Notes: a model not told the origin generated them from the letters alone. DNA of 64,000 nucleotides from Methylobacterium terrae (GCF_003173755.1 NZ_CP029553.1:25001-89000), one strand, 5' to 3'; positions 28,627 to 37,463 are shown, counted from the first letter of the stretch. Numbers and translations: made by a program.

Positions 28627-29274
28627 TCAGCCTGCCGCGTCCCGGAGCTCACGCAGGAGGTCGTCGCGGTCGCCGAACAGGTGCGTGCCGTCGACGCCGC
28701 GTCCCTCCCCGCCCCCGACCACCAGGCCCGGCACGCCGCGCAGGCCGTGCCGGGCCATCGCCGCCCGGCCCGCCGCCATGCGGGCGGCGGCCGCCTCGCG
28801 CAAGGCCGGGCCGGCCTCGCGCAGGAGGGCGGCGGCGGGTGCGAGGTCGGTCTCCTCCAGGATCTCCGCCAGGGTCCCGGGGTCGCCGATGTCGCGGCCC
28901 GCGACGTAGCGCGCTCCCTGGATCGCCGCGAGGGCGTCCGGTTCCCGGTCGGGCGCGGCGAGGTGGATTGCGGTGAGCGCCAGGGTCGCGGGTCCCGAAT
29001 CGACCAGGCCCCCGCGGGCTTCCAGCACCCGCGTCCGGTAGGCCTCGCCGAAGGGCTGGCCGGTGAGCGCGGCGATGCGCCGGTCGGCCGACCAGGCATG
29101 GGCGGAGAAGCCCGCATCCATCGGGACGGCGCCCGGCCCGGCGAAGAGGCCGACCGGCAGCACGGCGAGGGCCACGTCGTCCCGGGCGCGAAGCCAGGCC
29201 AGCGCCGGATGGGCGCCGTAGCACCAGCCGCAGAGCGGATCGTAGAGGCACGTCACGGTGATCGGGCCGGGCAT
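28627..29274 (-). CDS. DsbA family thioredoxin-fold oxidoreductase (FrnE-like)
   Basis: A 215-residue cytoplasmic protein (no signal peptide) with a thioredoxin-type active site C15-G-W-C18 in YDPLCGWCYG and the cis-proline region GVPGLVVGGG near residue 185. The inserted helical domain between these parts is typical of the DsbA/FrnE group, which carries out thiol-disulfide exchange or isomerisation. It reads on the minus strand behind the NAD(P)-binding gene (22-base gap), so the two may form an operon. No partner thiol protein is next to it. Confidence 0.87.
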   Translation of the reverse strand: MPGPITVTCLYDPLCGWCYGAHPALAWLRARDDVALAVLPVGLFAGPGAVPMDAGFSAHAWSADRRIAALTGQPFGEAYRTRVLEARGGLVDSGPATLALTAIHLAAPDREPDALAAIQGARYVAGRDIGDPGTLAEILEETDLAPAAALLREAGPALREAAAARMAAGRAAMARHGLRGVPGLVVGGGEGRGVDGTHLFGDRDDLLRELRDAAG

Positions 29275-29296
29275 GGTCCCTCGCCTCGCTTGTCCG

Positions 29297-29902
29297 TCAG
29301 TAGCCGACGGTGAAGCGCTGGCGCAGGTGCGCCGGGCGCTCGATCTCGTCGACGAGGGCGACGGCGTAATCCTCGTACGAGATGCGGCTGCCGGTCTCGC
29401 CGACGAGCAGCGCGTCGCGGCCGAGGCGGAACCGGCCGGTGCGCTCGCCCGCCTCGATCAGCGCCGAGGGCGACAGGAAGCTCCAGTCGAGGTCGGTGAC
29501 TTCGCGCAGCGCGTCGAGGAACGCCGCGCCGCGCAGGGCCTCGTCCTTGTAGGCGGCCGGAAAGTCCGGCTGGTCGACGAGCCGCTGCCCGGGCGCGATC
29601 TCGAGCGAGCCGGCGCCGCCGACCACGAGGTAGCGCGTGACGCCCGAATCCCGCACCGCGCCGATCAGCGCCTCCGGGTCGGTGTCGCGGAAGCGCACCG
29701 CGCTCACCACCGCGTCGTGCCCGGCGAGCAGCCGGCTCAAGCCCGCGGCATCCCGCACGTCGCCGGCGGCGGGCTCGACCTGCGGCGCGGCGGCGCCCGG
29801 GTGGCGCGAGACGGCGGTGACGCGGTGGCCCCGCGCTGCCAGTTCGGCGACGATGCGCGCGCCGACGTTCCCGGTCGCGCCGATGACGGCAACCTTGGCC
29901 AT
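29297..29902 (-). CDS. NAD(P)-binding Rossmann-fold protein (atypical SDR)
   Basis: The 201-residue product begins with a dinucleotide-binding fold (VAVIGATGNVGARI) and belongs to the NAD(P)H-binding/NmrA-like atypical short-chain reductases that act on quinones or sense redox state. The ATG at 29902 was chosen because it gives a normal N-terminus and has a GAGAG ribosome site, whereas longer starts add non-homologous sequence. It is divergent from an HxlR regulator, a frequent arrangement in which the regulator controls the reductase. The substrate is unknown. Confidence 0.87.
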   Translation of the reverse strand: MAKVAVIGATGNVGARIVAELAARGHRVTAVSRHPGAAAPQVEPAAGDVRDAAGLSRLLAGHDAVVSAVRFRDTDPEALIGAVRDSGVTRYLVVGGAGSLEIAPGQRLVDQPDFPAAYKDEALRGAAFLDALREVTDLDWSFLSPSALIEAGERTGRFRLGRDALLVGETGSRISYEDYAVALVDEIERPAHLRQRFTVGY

Positions 29903-29931
29903 GACACTCTCTTGGTTTGGTTTCGCGATCT

Positions 29932-29948
29932 GGTCTATGTTCGAGACC
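29932..29948. promoter_or_regulatory. Candidate HxlR operator
   Basis: The inverted repeat ggtct-N7-agacc lies between the divergent reductase and HxlR genes, 30 bases upstream of the reductase start. Its position suits repression of the reductase. It is short, so chance is possible. Confidence 0.35.
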
Positions 29949-30031
29949 GTGGACAGAGCTAGACCCCCGCCGGACCTCGCGCAAGACGTCACCGTCGAGC
30001 GACCAGGTCATCGCGCGGTGACCATGGAGAG

Positions 30032-30409
30032 GTGCCTGTGCTCGACGAGGTGTTGCCGGCCGACAACTTCGGGCAACCTTGCGCGATCCGCGACGTCCTC
30101 GACCGGATCGGCGATCAGTGGAGCCTGCTGGTGCTGGCGACGCTGGCACCGGGGGTGAAGCGGTTCAGCCAGCTCGAGCGCGAGATCGGCGACGTCTCGA
30201 AGCAGATGCTGTCGAAGACCCTGCGCCGCCTGGAGCAGGACGGCTTCGTGGCCCGCGAGGTCCACGCCGAGGTGCCGCCGCGGGTCGAGTACCGGCTGAC
30301 GCCGCTCGGGATCTCGTTCCTGGTGCCGATGCGCGGGCTGATCCGCTGGGCGGAGGCGAACCAGGCGGCGATCCAGGCTGCGCGGAGCGCGACGAGAGGG
30401 GCTGCGTGA
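30032..30409 (+). CDS. HxlR family transcriptional regulator
   Basis: A 125-residue winged-helix regulator with the HxlR signatures: CAIRDVLDRIGDQWSLLVL near residue 17, FSQLEREIGDVSKQMLSKTL for the recognition helix, and RVEYRLTPLG in the wing. C17 at the family's redox-sensing position (FGQPCAIRDVL) suggests a thiol switch responding to quinones or electrophiles. Two GTG codons (30032 and 30038) could be the start behind the GGAGAG ribosome site. It is divergent from the NAD(P)-binding reductase, its probable target. Confidence 0.9.
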   Translation: MPVLDEVLPADNFGQPCAIRDVLDRIGDQWSLLVLATLAPGVKRFSQLEREIGDVSKQMLSKTLRRLEQDGFVAREVHAEVPPRVEYRLTPLGISFLVPMRGLIRWAEANQAAIQAARSATRGAA

Positions 30410-30455
30410 GACGGCGGTTCGACCGAGGCCACGCTCTCTCCGCGCACCGCGTCAC

Positions 30456-30486
30456 ACTCCGGGGCCGCGAGAGCGGAGCCCGGAAT
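30456..30486. repeat. REP-like palindrome, copy 2
   Basis: Shares ggggccgcg and gcggagcccggaat with the copies at 12907-12935 and 52644-52673. It lies in the convergent gap between the HxlR gene and the prolyl-tRNA deacylase gene and could help terminate both. Confidence 0.7.
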
Positions 30487-30537
30487 GACCCTGATGTGTC
30501 GAAGTCGCTGCGCCTCGCCGAGGAGACGGCGCTCCGG

Positions 30538-31062
30538 CTATTCCGCCCGATCCTCCCCCGCCGGCTCCGGCAGCGCCATCACCCGCGGCGGATGCCCCGT
30601 CGCCTCCAGGAACCGGATCAGGCCAGCCGGCGCGACCGCCGTGGTGGCGCCGTTGTGGAGCGGGTGGAAGTTGACCGGATCGTGCGCCATCAGCCTGGCA
30701 TCGAGGACCACCGCGACGGTGGCGTCGCGGTCGTTGATGAGGCCGAACGGCGTCACGGAGCCGGGGCGCACGCCGAGGCGCTCGTAGAGCAGCTCCGGCG
30801 AGCCGAAGGAGAGGTGGCCGGTGGCGCCGAGCGGCCCGTGCAGGCGCTTGAGGTCGATCCGCGCCTCGGCCTCGGCGACGACGAGGAAGAGCCGCCCGCG
30901 CTTGTCCTTGAGAAAGAGGTTCTTCGAGTGGCCGCCCGGCATCCCGGCCTTGAGGTCGCGGGATTCCGCGACCGTGTGCACGGGCACGTGCGCCACGGTG
31001 GCGTGGGCGACCCCGAGGCGGTCGAGGACGGCGAACAGGTCCTCTTGCGTCGCAGGACTCAT
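30538..31062 (-). CDS. Prolyl-tRNA deacylase / YbaK-type editing domain protein
   Basis: The 174-residue product is a stand-alone editing domain of the YbaK/ProX family, which removes mis-attached amino acids (typically alanine) from tRNA-Pro. Family blocks include HSKNLFLKDK near residue 45, GATGHLSFGSPELL, TPFGLINDRD and NFHPLHNGATT. The ATG at 31062 overlaps the stop of the threonine dehydratase gene as ATGA and ends an operon-like run. Other starts further upstream lie in the dehydratase and are rejected. The exact editing specificity is not deducible. Confidence 0.9.
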   Translation of the reverse strand: MSPATQEDLFAVLDRLGVAHATVAHVPVHTVAESRDLKAGMPGGHSKNLFLKDKRGRLFLVVAEAEARIDLKRLHGPLGATGHLSFGSPELLYERLGVRPGSVTPFGLINDRDATVAVVLDARLMAHDPVNFHPLHNGATTAVAPAGLIRFLEATGHPPRVMALPEPAGEDRAE

Positions 31063-32015
31063 GCGGCGAGGTGACGGGCGAGCGCCGCCGGGTCGACGTT
31101 GCCGCCCGACAGGATCACGCCGACGCGCTTGCCCGTCACCGGCACCGCGCCCTCGAAGGCGGCGGCCGCAGCGAGGCACCCGGTCGGCTCGACGACGAGC
31201 TTCATCCGCTCGACGAAGAACCGCATCGCCGACACGAGCTGCGCGTCCGTCGCGGTGACGATGCCGGCCGCCTCGCGCCGGATGATCGGGAAGGTGTGCT
31301 GTCCGAGATGCGTCGTCAGCGCGCCGTCGGCGATCGAGACCGGTACGGGGATGCGCACCACCTCGCCCTTGGCGAGCGATTGCTGGCCGTCATTGCCGGC
31401 CTCCGGCTCGACGCCCCAGATCTCGACCCCCGGCGACAGGGCGCGCGCGGCGAGGCAGGAGCCGGCGAGCAGCCCGCCGCCGCCGAGGCAGACGAGCAGC
31501 ACGTCGAGGGGGCCGACCTCCTCGATGAGCTCCTTTGCCGCCGTGCCCTGGCCGGCGATCACGTCCGGATGGTCGTAGGGCGGGATCACCGACAGGCCGC
31601 GCGCCTCGGCGAGCCGCCGGCTCACCTCCTCGCGGTCCTCCTTGTAGCGGTCGTAAACGACGATCTCGGCGCCGTAGCCGCGGGTCGCCGCGACCTTGAT
31701 GGCGGGCGCGTCGTGCGGCATCACGATCACGGTCGGCACGCCTTGCAGCGCCCCCGCATAGGCGATCGCCTGGGCGTGGTTGCCGGACGAGAAGGCCAGC
31801 ACGCCGCGCCTGCGCTGCTCGGGCGAGAGTGCCCCGATGGCGTTGCAGGCGCCCCGGAACTTGAAGGCGCCGGCGCGCTGCAGCGGCTCGGCCTTGAAGA
31901 ACAGGGTGGCGCCCGTCTGCGCGTTGGCGGTGCGGGAGGTGAGGACGGGGGTGCGGTGGGCGATGCCGTCGATCCGGCGGGACGCGGCCTCGACGTCGGC
32001 ATAAGCGAGGCTCAT
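31059..32015 (-). CDS. PLP-dependent threonine/serine dehydratase
   Basis: A 318-residue fold-type II PLP enzyme without an ACT domain, therefore of the catabolic threonine dehydratase/serine racemase type. The PLP lysine is in AGAFKFRGACNA near residue 52, with SSGNHAQA near 75, the phosphate-binding CLGGGGLLAG near 178 and the late serine in VILSGGN. It deaminates threonine or serine to oxo acids. The start overlaps the enoyl-CoA hydratase stop as ATGA and the stop overlaps the next gene, so the genes are translationally coupled. The length is normal. Confidence 0.93.
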   Translation of the reverse strand: MSLAYADVEAASRRIDGIAHRTPVLTSRTANAQTGATLFFKAEPLQRAGAFKFRGACNAIGALSPEQRRRGVLAFSSGNHAQAIAYAGALQGVPTVIVMPHDAPAIKVAATRGYGAEIVVYDRYKEDREEVSRRLAEARGLSVIPPYDHPDVIAGQGTAAKELIEEVGPLDVLLVCLGGGGLLAGSCLAARALSPGVEIWGVEPEAGNDGQQSLAKGEVVRIPVPVSIADGALTTHLGQHTFPIIRREAAGIVTATDAQLVSAMRFFVERMKLVVEPTGCLAAAAAFEGAVPVTGKRVGVILSGGNVDPAALARHLAA

Positions 32016-32788
32016 CAGCGGTTCTCGAAGTTCGGTTTGCGCTTCTCGACGAAGGCCGTCATGCCTTCCTTCTGGTCGTGGGTGGCGAACAGCCCGTAGA
32101 ACACCCGGCGCTCGTAGCGGATGCCCTCGGTCAGCGTGGTCTCGAAGGCGCGGTCGACGCTCTCCTTGGCCACCATCACAGCGGGCAGCGACATCGACGC
32201 GATGGTCTCGGCGGCCTTCATGGCCTCGTCGAGGAGTTCGGCCGCCGGCACCACCCGGGCGACGAGGCCCGAGCGCTCGGCCTCGGCCGCGTCCATCATC
32301 CGGCCGGTGAGGCAGAGTTCCATCGCCTTGGCCTTGCCGACCGCGCGGGTGAGGCGCTGGGTGCCGCCGGCGCCCGGGATCACCCCGAGCTTGATCTCGG
32401 GCTGGCCGAACCTGGCGGTGTCGGCGGCCAGGATGAAGTCGCACATCAGCGCCAGCTCGCAGCCGCCGCCGAGGGCGTAGCCCGCCACCGCGGCGATGAT
32501 CGGCTTGCGGCGCCGGCCGACCTTGTCCCACTCGCCGAACGGGTCGGCCATGTAGAATTCGGGGTGGGTGCGGTCCTGCATCTCGCGGATGTCGGCGCCG
32601 GCGGCGAAAGCCTTCTCCGAGCCGGTGATGACGATGCAGCCGATGCCCTCGTCCGCCTCGTAGCCGTCGAGGGCGTGGTTCAGCTCGGCGATCAGCGCGT
32701 TGCACAGGGCGTTCAGCGCCGCCGGCCGGTGCAGGGTGACGAGCGCCACGCGCCCGCGCGTCTCGACCCGGATGTTCTCGTAGTCCAC
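32015..32788 (-). CDS. Enoyl-CoA hydratase
   Basis: A 257-residue crotonase-fold enzyme, the standard length. The CoA/oxyanion region is [11 protein letters not shown] near residue 63. The two catalytic glutamates lie in [12 protein letters not shown] and in [16 protein letters not shown]. It hydrates short-chain trans-2-enoyl-CoA in fatty-acid or amino-acid breakdown. A GTG start at 32788 was chosen: it has a GGGAGGAA ribosome site and gives [10 protein letters not shown], the usual family N-terminus; longer starts add unrelated residues. It opens the coupled set with the dehydratase and deacylase. Confidence 0.94.
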   Translation of the reverse strand: MDYENIRVETRGRVALVTLHRPAALNALCNALIAELNHALDGYEADEGIGCIVITGSEKAFAAGADIREMQDRTHPEFYMADPFGEWDKVGRRRKPIIAAVAGYALGGGCELALMCDFILAADTARFGQPEIKLGVIPGAGGTQRLTRAVGKAKAMELCLTGRMMDAAEAERSGLVARVVPAAELLDEAMKAAETIASMSLPAVMVAKESVDRAFETTLTEGIRYERRVFYGLFATHDQKEGMTAFVEKRKPNFENR

Positions 32789-32866
32789 GGCGTTCCTCCC
32801 GCTCGTCTCCCGCACTTGGCTATGGGAGGGCGGGGCGGCGCGCAAGCGCCCCGCGTGAGTCCCTGT

Positions 32867-33604
32867 TCAGGCCGGCGGCGGGTCGGGGGCCTCCACCACG
32901 TCCTGGCGCTGGAGCTGCAGGGCGACGAACCAGCACAGGGAAGCCCAGGCGGCGCCGATGCACCAGCCGGCGAGCACGTCGCTCGGCCAGTGCACGCCGA
33001 GATAGATCCGGCTCACCCCGACGAGCAGCGTCGTGACGACGCCGAGCCCCATCACGAAGGCCTTGACCTTGCGCGAGCGCTCGACCCGGGCGAGCAGGAT
33101 CGCCATCGTCAGGTAGGCGATCGCCGACAGCATGGCGTGGCCGCTCGGGAAGCTCGCCGTGAAGGTCTCCATGCCGTGCGGCACCAGCTCCGGCCGCGGG
33201 CGCCGGAAGAACAGCTTCAGGCCAGTCGACAGGAGCTCGCCGCCGCCGATCGCGATCACGACGAACAGGGCGGCGCGCCGCCGCGCCGTGATCGCGAGGT
33301 AGAGCACCACGCAGGCCGTGACGTAGACGATGCCGAACACGCTGCCGAAGGCGGTGATGTCCCGCATCGTCTCCGGCAGCCATGACGGTCCGATCGGCTG
33401 GGCGAGGTCGCCGGGCACCCGGAGCGCCAGGAGCAGCCGGTCGTCGAAGCCGAACGAGCCGCCCTCGCGGATCTCGTCGGCGAGCTTGAGGAACCCGAAG
33501 CCGAACAGGCTGACGGCGAGCAGCGAGGCCAGCGGCCCGATCTCGTTCAGGCGCAGGCGCCGCCACACGGCCGTGGCATGACTCTGGAACGGAATCGGCA
33601 CCAT
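32867..33604 (-). CDS. PAP2 family membrane phosphatase
   Basis: The 245-residue product has about six membrane helices and the three phosphatase motifs of the PAP2 family: KLFFRRPRP (KX6RP) near residue 130, PSGHAM near 152, and SRIYLGVHWPSD near 200, the last containing the catalytic histidine. It dephosphorylates lipid phosphates such as undecaprenyl pyrophosphate or phosphatidic acid at the membrane. The ATG at 33604 overlaps the stop of the RNA-ligase-like gene as ATGA. Substrate choice cannot be read from the sequence. Confidence 0.92.
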   Translation of the reverse strand: MVPIPFQSHATAVWRRLRLNEIGPLASLLAVSLFGFGFLKLADEIREGGSFGFDDRLLLALRVPGDLAQPIGPSWLPETMRDITAFGSVFGIVYVTACVVLYLAITARRRAALFVVIAIGGGELLSTGLKLFFRRPRPELVPHGMETFTASFPSGHAMLSAIAYLTMAILLARVERSRKVKAFVMGLGVVTTLLVGVSRIYLGVHWPSDVLAGWCIGAAWASLCWFVALQLQRQDVVEAPDPPPA

Positions 33605-34116
33605 CACGCGCCCCCGAACGGAAAACGTCCCCGGGCCTCCCACGGCCCGCCGAGGTAGCGCCAGAGCAGGAGCCCGGTGCCGGCGATCTCCCGGGGCACG
33701 AAGGCGGCCTCGAGCTCGCGGTGCAGCGCCCGCGCGTCTTCCGGCGCGACCTTGTTCTGCACCGTGACGTGCGGGCGGTAGCCCTGCCGGTCCTGCGGCG
33801 TCAGCCAGGGCTCGAAGGTCGCGGCGAGCCGCCCGCGCAAGGCCGACAGGCGCGGCGCCTCGAGCGCGTAGGCGACGCCGCGGCCGATGAAGCGCAAGGA
33901 CGCGACCTTGACCGGGATCGGGCCCTCCGCTCGCATCTCCGCCGCCAGGGTCTCGACGATCCCGCGCTCCTCCTCGCCGGGCAGGTGGTGGAACAGCGTG
34001 ACGTGGGCCGGAATCTTGTTGAGGCTTTCCGGAAAGTAGCGCCGGCGCTGGCCGTCGAACTCCGCGAAGGCGGCCTCGTCGAGTTCCAGGGTGAGGATCA
34101 GGGGGTTCTGCGGCAT
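33604..34116 (-). CDS. 2'-5' RNA ligase family phosphoesterase
   Basis: A 170-residue protein of the 2H phosphoesterase superfamily with the two histidine motifs HVTL (residue 39) and HVTV (about 113), separated by the normal distance. Relatives act as 2'-5' RNA ligases or cyclic phosphodiesterases on RNA ends. No other domain is attached. The gene starts a minus-strand run with PAP2 and is divergent from the AlgX-like gene 86 bases away. Activity towards RNA is family knowledge, not shown here. Confidence 0.87.
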   Translation of the reverse strand: MPQNPLILTLELDEAAFAEFDGQRRRYFPESLNKIPAHVTLFHHLPGEEERGIVETLAAEMRAEGPIPVKVASLRFIGRGVAYALEAPRLSALRGRLAATFEPWLTPQDRQGYRPHVTVQNKVAPEDARALHRELEAAFVPREIAGTGLLLWRYLGGPWEARGRFPFGGA

Positions 34117-34202
34117 CCTGCCTGCGAAATGGCGCGGGCCCGGGGAAAGGCCAGGGCCGCCGCACGCTGTTCACGCCGCCGCCGTCCGGCTACACGGCGC
34201 CG

Positions 34203-35138
34203 ATGCGCGACACGAGCGACATGGTCCATCGCGGCCGGGACGGATGGCTCTTCCTGACCGGCGGCACCAACCGGGTGCTCCGGCAGTACCGGGCGAGCCT
34301 TCCCGTGGCGTGGCGGCTGTGGCGCTGGCGCCGGCTGATCGAGGCCCGCACCGCGAGGGCCGCGGCGCTCGGCGCGCGCGCCTTCCACGTCGCGGTGCCG
34401 GAGAAGCTCAGCATCTACGACGACCGCCTCGACGGGCTTCCCCTCGATCCGGCTTTGTCGCCGGCCCGCCGCCTCGGCGCGCGCCTTGCCCGCTCGCCGG
34501 CGGCCCGGGCCTGGATCGATCTCGTCGGGCCCTTGCGGGCGGCGCGCGACGTCGAGCCGCCGCTCTATCTTCGCACCGACACCCACTGGAGCCAGGACGG
34601 CTGCCGGCTGGCCTACGGCGAGATCATGCGGGCGCTCGGGGCCGCGCCGCCGCCCGATCTCGCGGGCCGCCCGTTCCACGACCACGACGGCGTGCTCGAC
34701 CTCGGCGCCAAGGTCGAACCGCCCCTGCGCGAGACGATGCGGATCTACGAGGTCCAGCGCGATGCCGTGCGGGTCTTCGCCAACCCGCTCGTCGCGGGCC
34801 ACGAGGCGCGGGGCACGGCGGCCGACCTGCATGTCGGCGCCCACGTGGTGTTCCGCAACGAGAGCCCCACCGCCGACCCGCGCACGCTGATGCTGTTCGG
34901 CGATTCCTGCTCGCACTTCCACCCGATCTTCCTGACCGGGCTCCTGGCGGAGAGCTTTCGCGAGCTGCACTTCGTCTGGTCGGCGAGCCTCGACTGGTCC
35001 TACGTCGAGCGGGTGCGCCCGCACCTGCTGCTGGTCGAGGTGGCGGAGCGCTTCCTCGCGCGGGTGCCGGCCGACCGGTTCGACGTCGAGGAAGCGGGCG
35101 CGCGGGGCCTCGATTCCGCCGCCGAGGCCGGGATCTGA
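34203..35138 (+). CDS. AlgX/AlgJ-like SGNH hydrolase-fold protein
   Basis: The 311-residue protein carries the signatures of alginate O-acetyltransferase AlgX/AlgJ-type domains: FHVAVPEKLSIYDDRL near residue 62, the RTDTHWSQDGC block near 124 (catalytic Asp and His) and LMLFGDSCSHF near 225 (Ser nucleophile). It probably transfers or removes acetyl groups on a surface polysaccharide. Unusually, no signal peptide or membrane segment precedes the domain, and there is no MBOAT (AlgI) partner in the window. It stands between divergent and unrelated genes. The start could be ATG at 34203 or the later Met at residue 7. Confidence 0.8.
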   Translation: MRDTSDMVHRGRDGWLFLTGGTNRVLRQYRASLPVAWRLWRWRRLIEARTARAAALGARAFHVAVPEKLSIYDDRLDGLPLDPALSPARRLGARLARSPAARAWIDLVGPLRAARDVEPPLYLRTDTHWSQDGCRLAYGEIMRALGAAPPPDLAGRPFHDHDGVLDLGAKVEPPLRETMRIYEVQRDAVRVFANPLVAGHEARGTAADLHVGAHVVFRNESPTADPRTLMLFGDSCSHFHPIFLTGLLAESFRELHFVWSASLDWSYVERVRPHLLLVEVAERFLARVPADRFDVEEAGARGLDSAAEAGI

Positions 35139-35203
35139 GCGAGGGACCATTGCGGCGCCGGGCGGCCGCCCCACCTTCGAGCCGACGGGCGAGGGAGGGT
35201 GCG

Positions 35204-36178
35204 ATGGGACTTCTGGTCGACGGCGTCTGGCACGACCAATGGTACGACACGGGCAAGACCGGCGGGCGCTTCATGCGCAAGGACGCGGCCTTCCGCAACT
35301 GGGTCACGCCCGACGGCGCCCCGGGCCCGAGCGGCGCGGGCGGCTTTCCGGCGGAGGCCGGGCGCTACCACCTCTACGTCTCGCTCGCCTGCCCGTGGGC
35401 CCACCGCACCCTGATCGTGCGAGCGCTCAAGGGATTGGAGGACGCCGTCACGGTCTCGGTGGTCGACCCGCAGATGGGCCGCGAGGGCTGGGTGTTCGGC
35501 GACAGCCCGGGCGCCGGGCCGGACACGGTCAACGGCGCGAGCCGCCTCTACGAGGTCTACGGCAAGGCCGACCCGCATTACAGCGGCCGGGTCACGGTGC
35601 CGGTGCTGTGGGACAGGGTCCGGGGCACCATCGTGTCGAACGAGTCGGCCGAGATCATCCGGATGCTGAACGCGGCCTTTCCGGGCGGCCCCGACCTCTG
35701 CCCCGAGGAACTGGCCCCCGAGATCGACGCCGTAAACGCCCGGGTCTACGACCGGGTCAACAACGGGGTCTACAAGGCCGGCTTCGCGACCAGCCAGGAC
35801 GCGTACGAGGAGGCCGTGACGGCCTTGTTCGAGGAACTCGACGCCCTCGACGCCCGCCTCGACCGCGCCCGCTACCTGGTCGGCGGACGCCTGACCGAGG
35901 CCGACATCCGGCTCTTCACCACGCTGGTGCGGTTCGACCCGGTCTATGTCGGGCACTTCAAGTGCAACCTGCGCCGGATCGCCGACTACCCGAACCTTGC
36001 GCCCTACCTGCGCGACCTCTACCAGACCCCCGGCATCGCCCCGACGGTGAACCTCACCCACATCAAGCGGCACTATTACGAGAGCCATCCGACCATCAAC
36101 CCGACCGGGATCGTGCCCCTCGGGCCGGTGCTGGACTACGACGCGCCGCACGGGCGGGCGGAGCGCTTTCGCGACTGA
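35204..36178 (+). CDS. Glutathionyl-hydroquinone reductase (Xi-class GST, YqjG/PcpF type)
   Basis: A 324-residue glutathione transferase of the Xi class, which reduces glutathionyl-hydroquinones. The N-terminal thioredoxin-like domain has the catalytic C63 in SLACPWAHRT. The family block DPQMGREGWVFG, the SNESAEIIRMLN segment and the C-terminal dimer region (HIKRHYYESHPTINPTGI) are all present. The ATG at 35204 has a GGGAGGG ribosome site. It follows the AlgX-like gene by 65 bases, with no obvious functional link. Confidence 0.94.
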   Translation: MGLLVDGVWHDQWYDTGKTGGRFMRKDAAFRNWVTPDGAPGPSGAGGFPAEAGRYHLYVSLACPWAHRTLIVRALKGLEDAVTVSVVDPQMGREGWVFGDSPGAGPDTVNGASRLYEVYGKADPHYSGRVTVPVLWDRVRGTIVSNESAEIIRMLNAAFPGGPDLCPEELAPEIDAVNARVYDRVNNGVYKAGFATSQDAYEEAVTALFEELDALDARLDRARYLVGGRLTEADIRLFTTLVRFDPVYVGHFKCNLRRIADYPNLAPYLRDLYQTPGIAPTVNLTHIKRHYYESHPTINPTGIVPLGPVLDYDAPHGRAERFRD

Positions 36179-36200
36179 AAGCCTGGCAGACGAGGGCCGG

Positions 36201-36803
36201 TCACGTCCCCAGCCGCGCGGCCACCTCGTTGCGCCGCAGGAAGGGAAGCGCGAAGGGCGGATCGTAGCCCATGAAGAGCGGCGGGCCCGCCGGTGTCCGG
36301 CCGGCCTGGCGCAGCACCTCCGCCAAGACGCGCTCCTGGGCGGCCCGCGCCTCGGGGGTGATGCGGCCGGAGAAGCGCAGGGCGGCGATCCGCTCCGGCG
36401 GGATCTCGACGAGGCGCACGCCGGCTTCCGTCGGCTCCGGGGCGCCGGCCGCCGCGACGGCGTGCGGCAGGAAGAACCGCATCGTCCCGCCGGTCCCCTG
36501 CTCGACCGGCACCGTCATGGCGATCCGTTGCCCGCCGGCTTCCACGGGAGCCGTCATGGCGATCCGGCCGCCGGTCCGGTTCGCGCCGGTGATGTAACGG
36601 AACAGTCGCCCGAACGCTTCGCCGTCGCCCTGGCCGCGCGCGTCGGTCTCGACCGCGAGGCGCGGCTCGTAGGCGCGGATCTCGACGCCGCGATCGAGCC
36701 GCTCGACCACGGCGTAGCGGGGCTGGTCGTAGAACGCCCGCACCCCGAACACGCCGAGGACGGATTCGACGAGGGTGACGGCGTAGTAGAGGATCTTGTC
36801 CAT
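36201..36803 (-). CDS. SOUL family heme-binding protein
   Basis: The 200-residue product belongs to the SOUL/HBP family. Signatures include YDQPRYAVVERLDRGVEIRAY near residues 25-45, the FGRLFRYITGANRT segment, repeated IAMTAPV/IAMTVPV strands and GYDPPFALPFLRRNEV at the C-terminus. A hydrophobic N-terminus (residues 4-20) may be a membrane anchor or uncleaved signal. Such proteins bind heme or porphyrin loosely. It follows an NAD(P)-binding gene after nine bases, so both are probably one operon. Confidence 0.9.
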   Translation of the reverse strand: MDKILYYAVTLVESVLGVFGVRAFYDQPRYAVVERLDRGVEIRAYEPRLAVETDARGQGDGEAFGRLFRYITGANRTGGRIAMTAPVEAGGQRIAMTVPVEQGTGGTMRFFLPHAVAAAGAPEPTEAGVRLVEIPPERIAALRFSGRITPEARAAQERVLAEVLRQAGRTPAGPPLFMGYDPPFALPFLRRNEVAARLGT

Positions 36804-36812
36804 GGTGCGGGA

Positions 36813-37463
36813 TCAGAGCGGGAGCGCGTGGCTGATGAGCACGACGGCGCGCCCGACATGGTCGCGGGATTCGAGGTCCCGGACGATGAACTGCGCCACG
36901 TCCGCCCGGGCGATCAGCCCGTTCGTCCACGACGAGGGCCGGTCCAGCACCCGGTAGCGCCCGGTCGCAGGCCCGCCGGTGAGCACGCCGGGGCGCACGA
37001 AGGTCCAGTCCAGGGACGAGCGGCGGATGCGCATCTCCTGCGCGTCCTTGTCGTCGTAGGCGCGACCGAAGACGAGGCGGAACGGCAGGCGCTGCAGCGG
37101 GCCGATCGCCTCGCGGCTATCGCCTGTGCCGAACCCGGTCACTGCGATCAGCCGGCGCACGCCGGCCGCCTCCATTGCCGGCACCAGGACGTTGGTGGCG
37201 TTCGAGAACAGCCGTACCGGACCGAGCAGGTCGCGGACCGGCACGCCGAGGGCCTGCACCACGGCATCGATCCCGCCGAGGGCGCCGGCGACGTCCGGCG
37301 CCGACGTCGCATCGCCGGGAAAGCGCTCGAGATTCGGATCGGACAGGGCGATGTCGCCCGCCGAGCGGGCGAAGGCGCGCACCCGATGCCCCGCGGCGAG
37401 CGCCGCCTTCACCGTCTCCAGGCCGATGCCCTGGCTGGCGCCGATGACGAGGAGATGGGCCAT
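36813..37463 (-). CDS. NAD(P)-binding atypical SDR
   Basis: A 216-residue Rossmann-fold protein starting with LLVIGASQGIGLET and continuing with features of NAD(P)H-binding/epimerase-like reductases (LIAVTGFGTGDS near residue 110, LDWTFVRPGVL near 155). It lacks the YxxxK pair of classical SDRs, so it resembles flavin/quinone-reductase-like atypical SDRs. It is the first gene of a two-gene unit with the SOUL protein. The substrate is unknown. Confidence 0.85.
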   Translation of the reverse strand: MAHLLVIGASQGIGLETVKAALAAGHRVRAFARSAGDIALSDPNLERFPGDATSAPDVAGALGGIDAVVQALGVPVRDLLGPVRLFSNATNVLVPAMEAAGVRRLIAVTGFGTGDSREAIGPLQRLPFRLVFGRAYDDKDAQEMRIRRSSLDWTFVRPGVLTGGPATGRYRVLDRPSSWTNGLIARADVAQFIVRDLESRDHVGRAVVLISHALPL

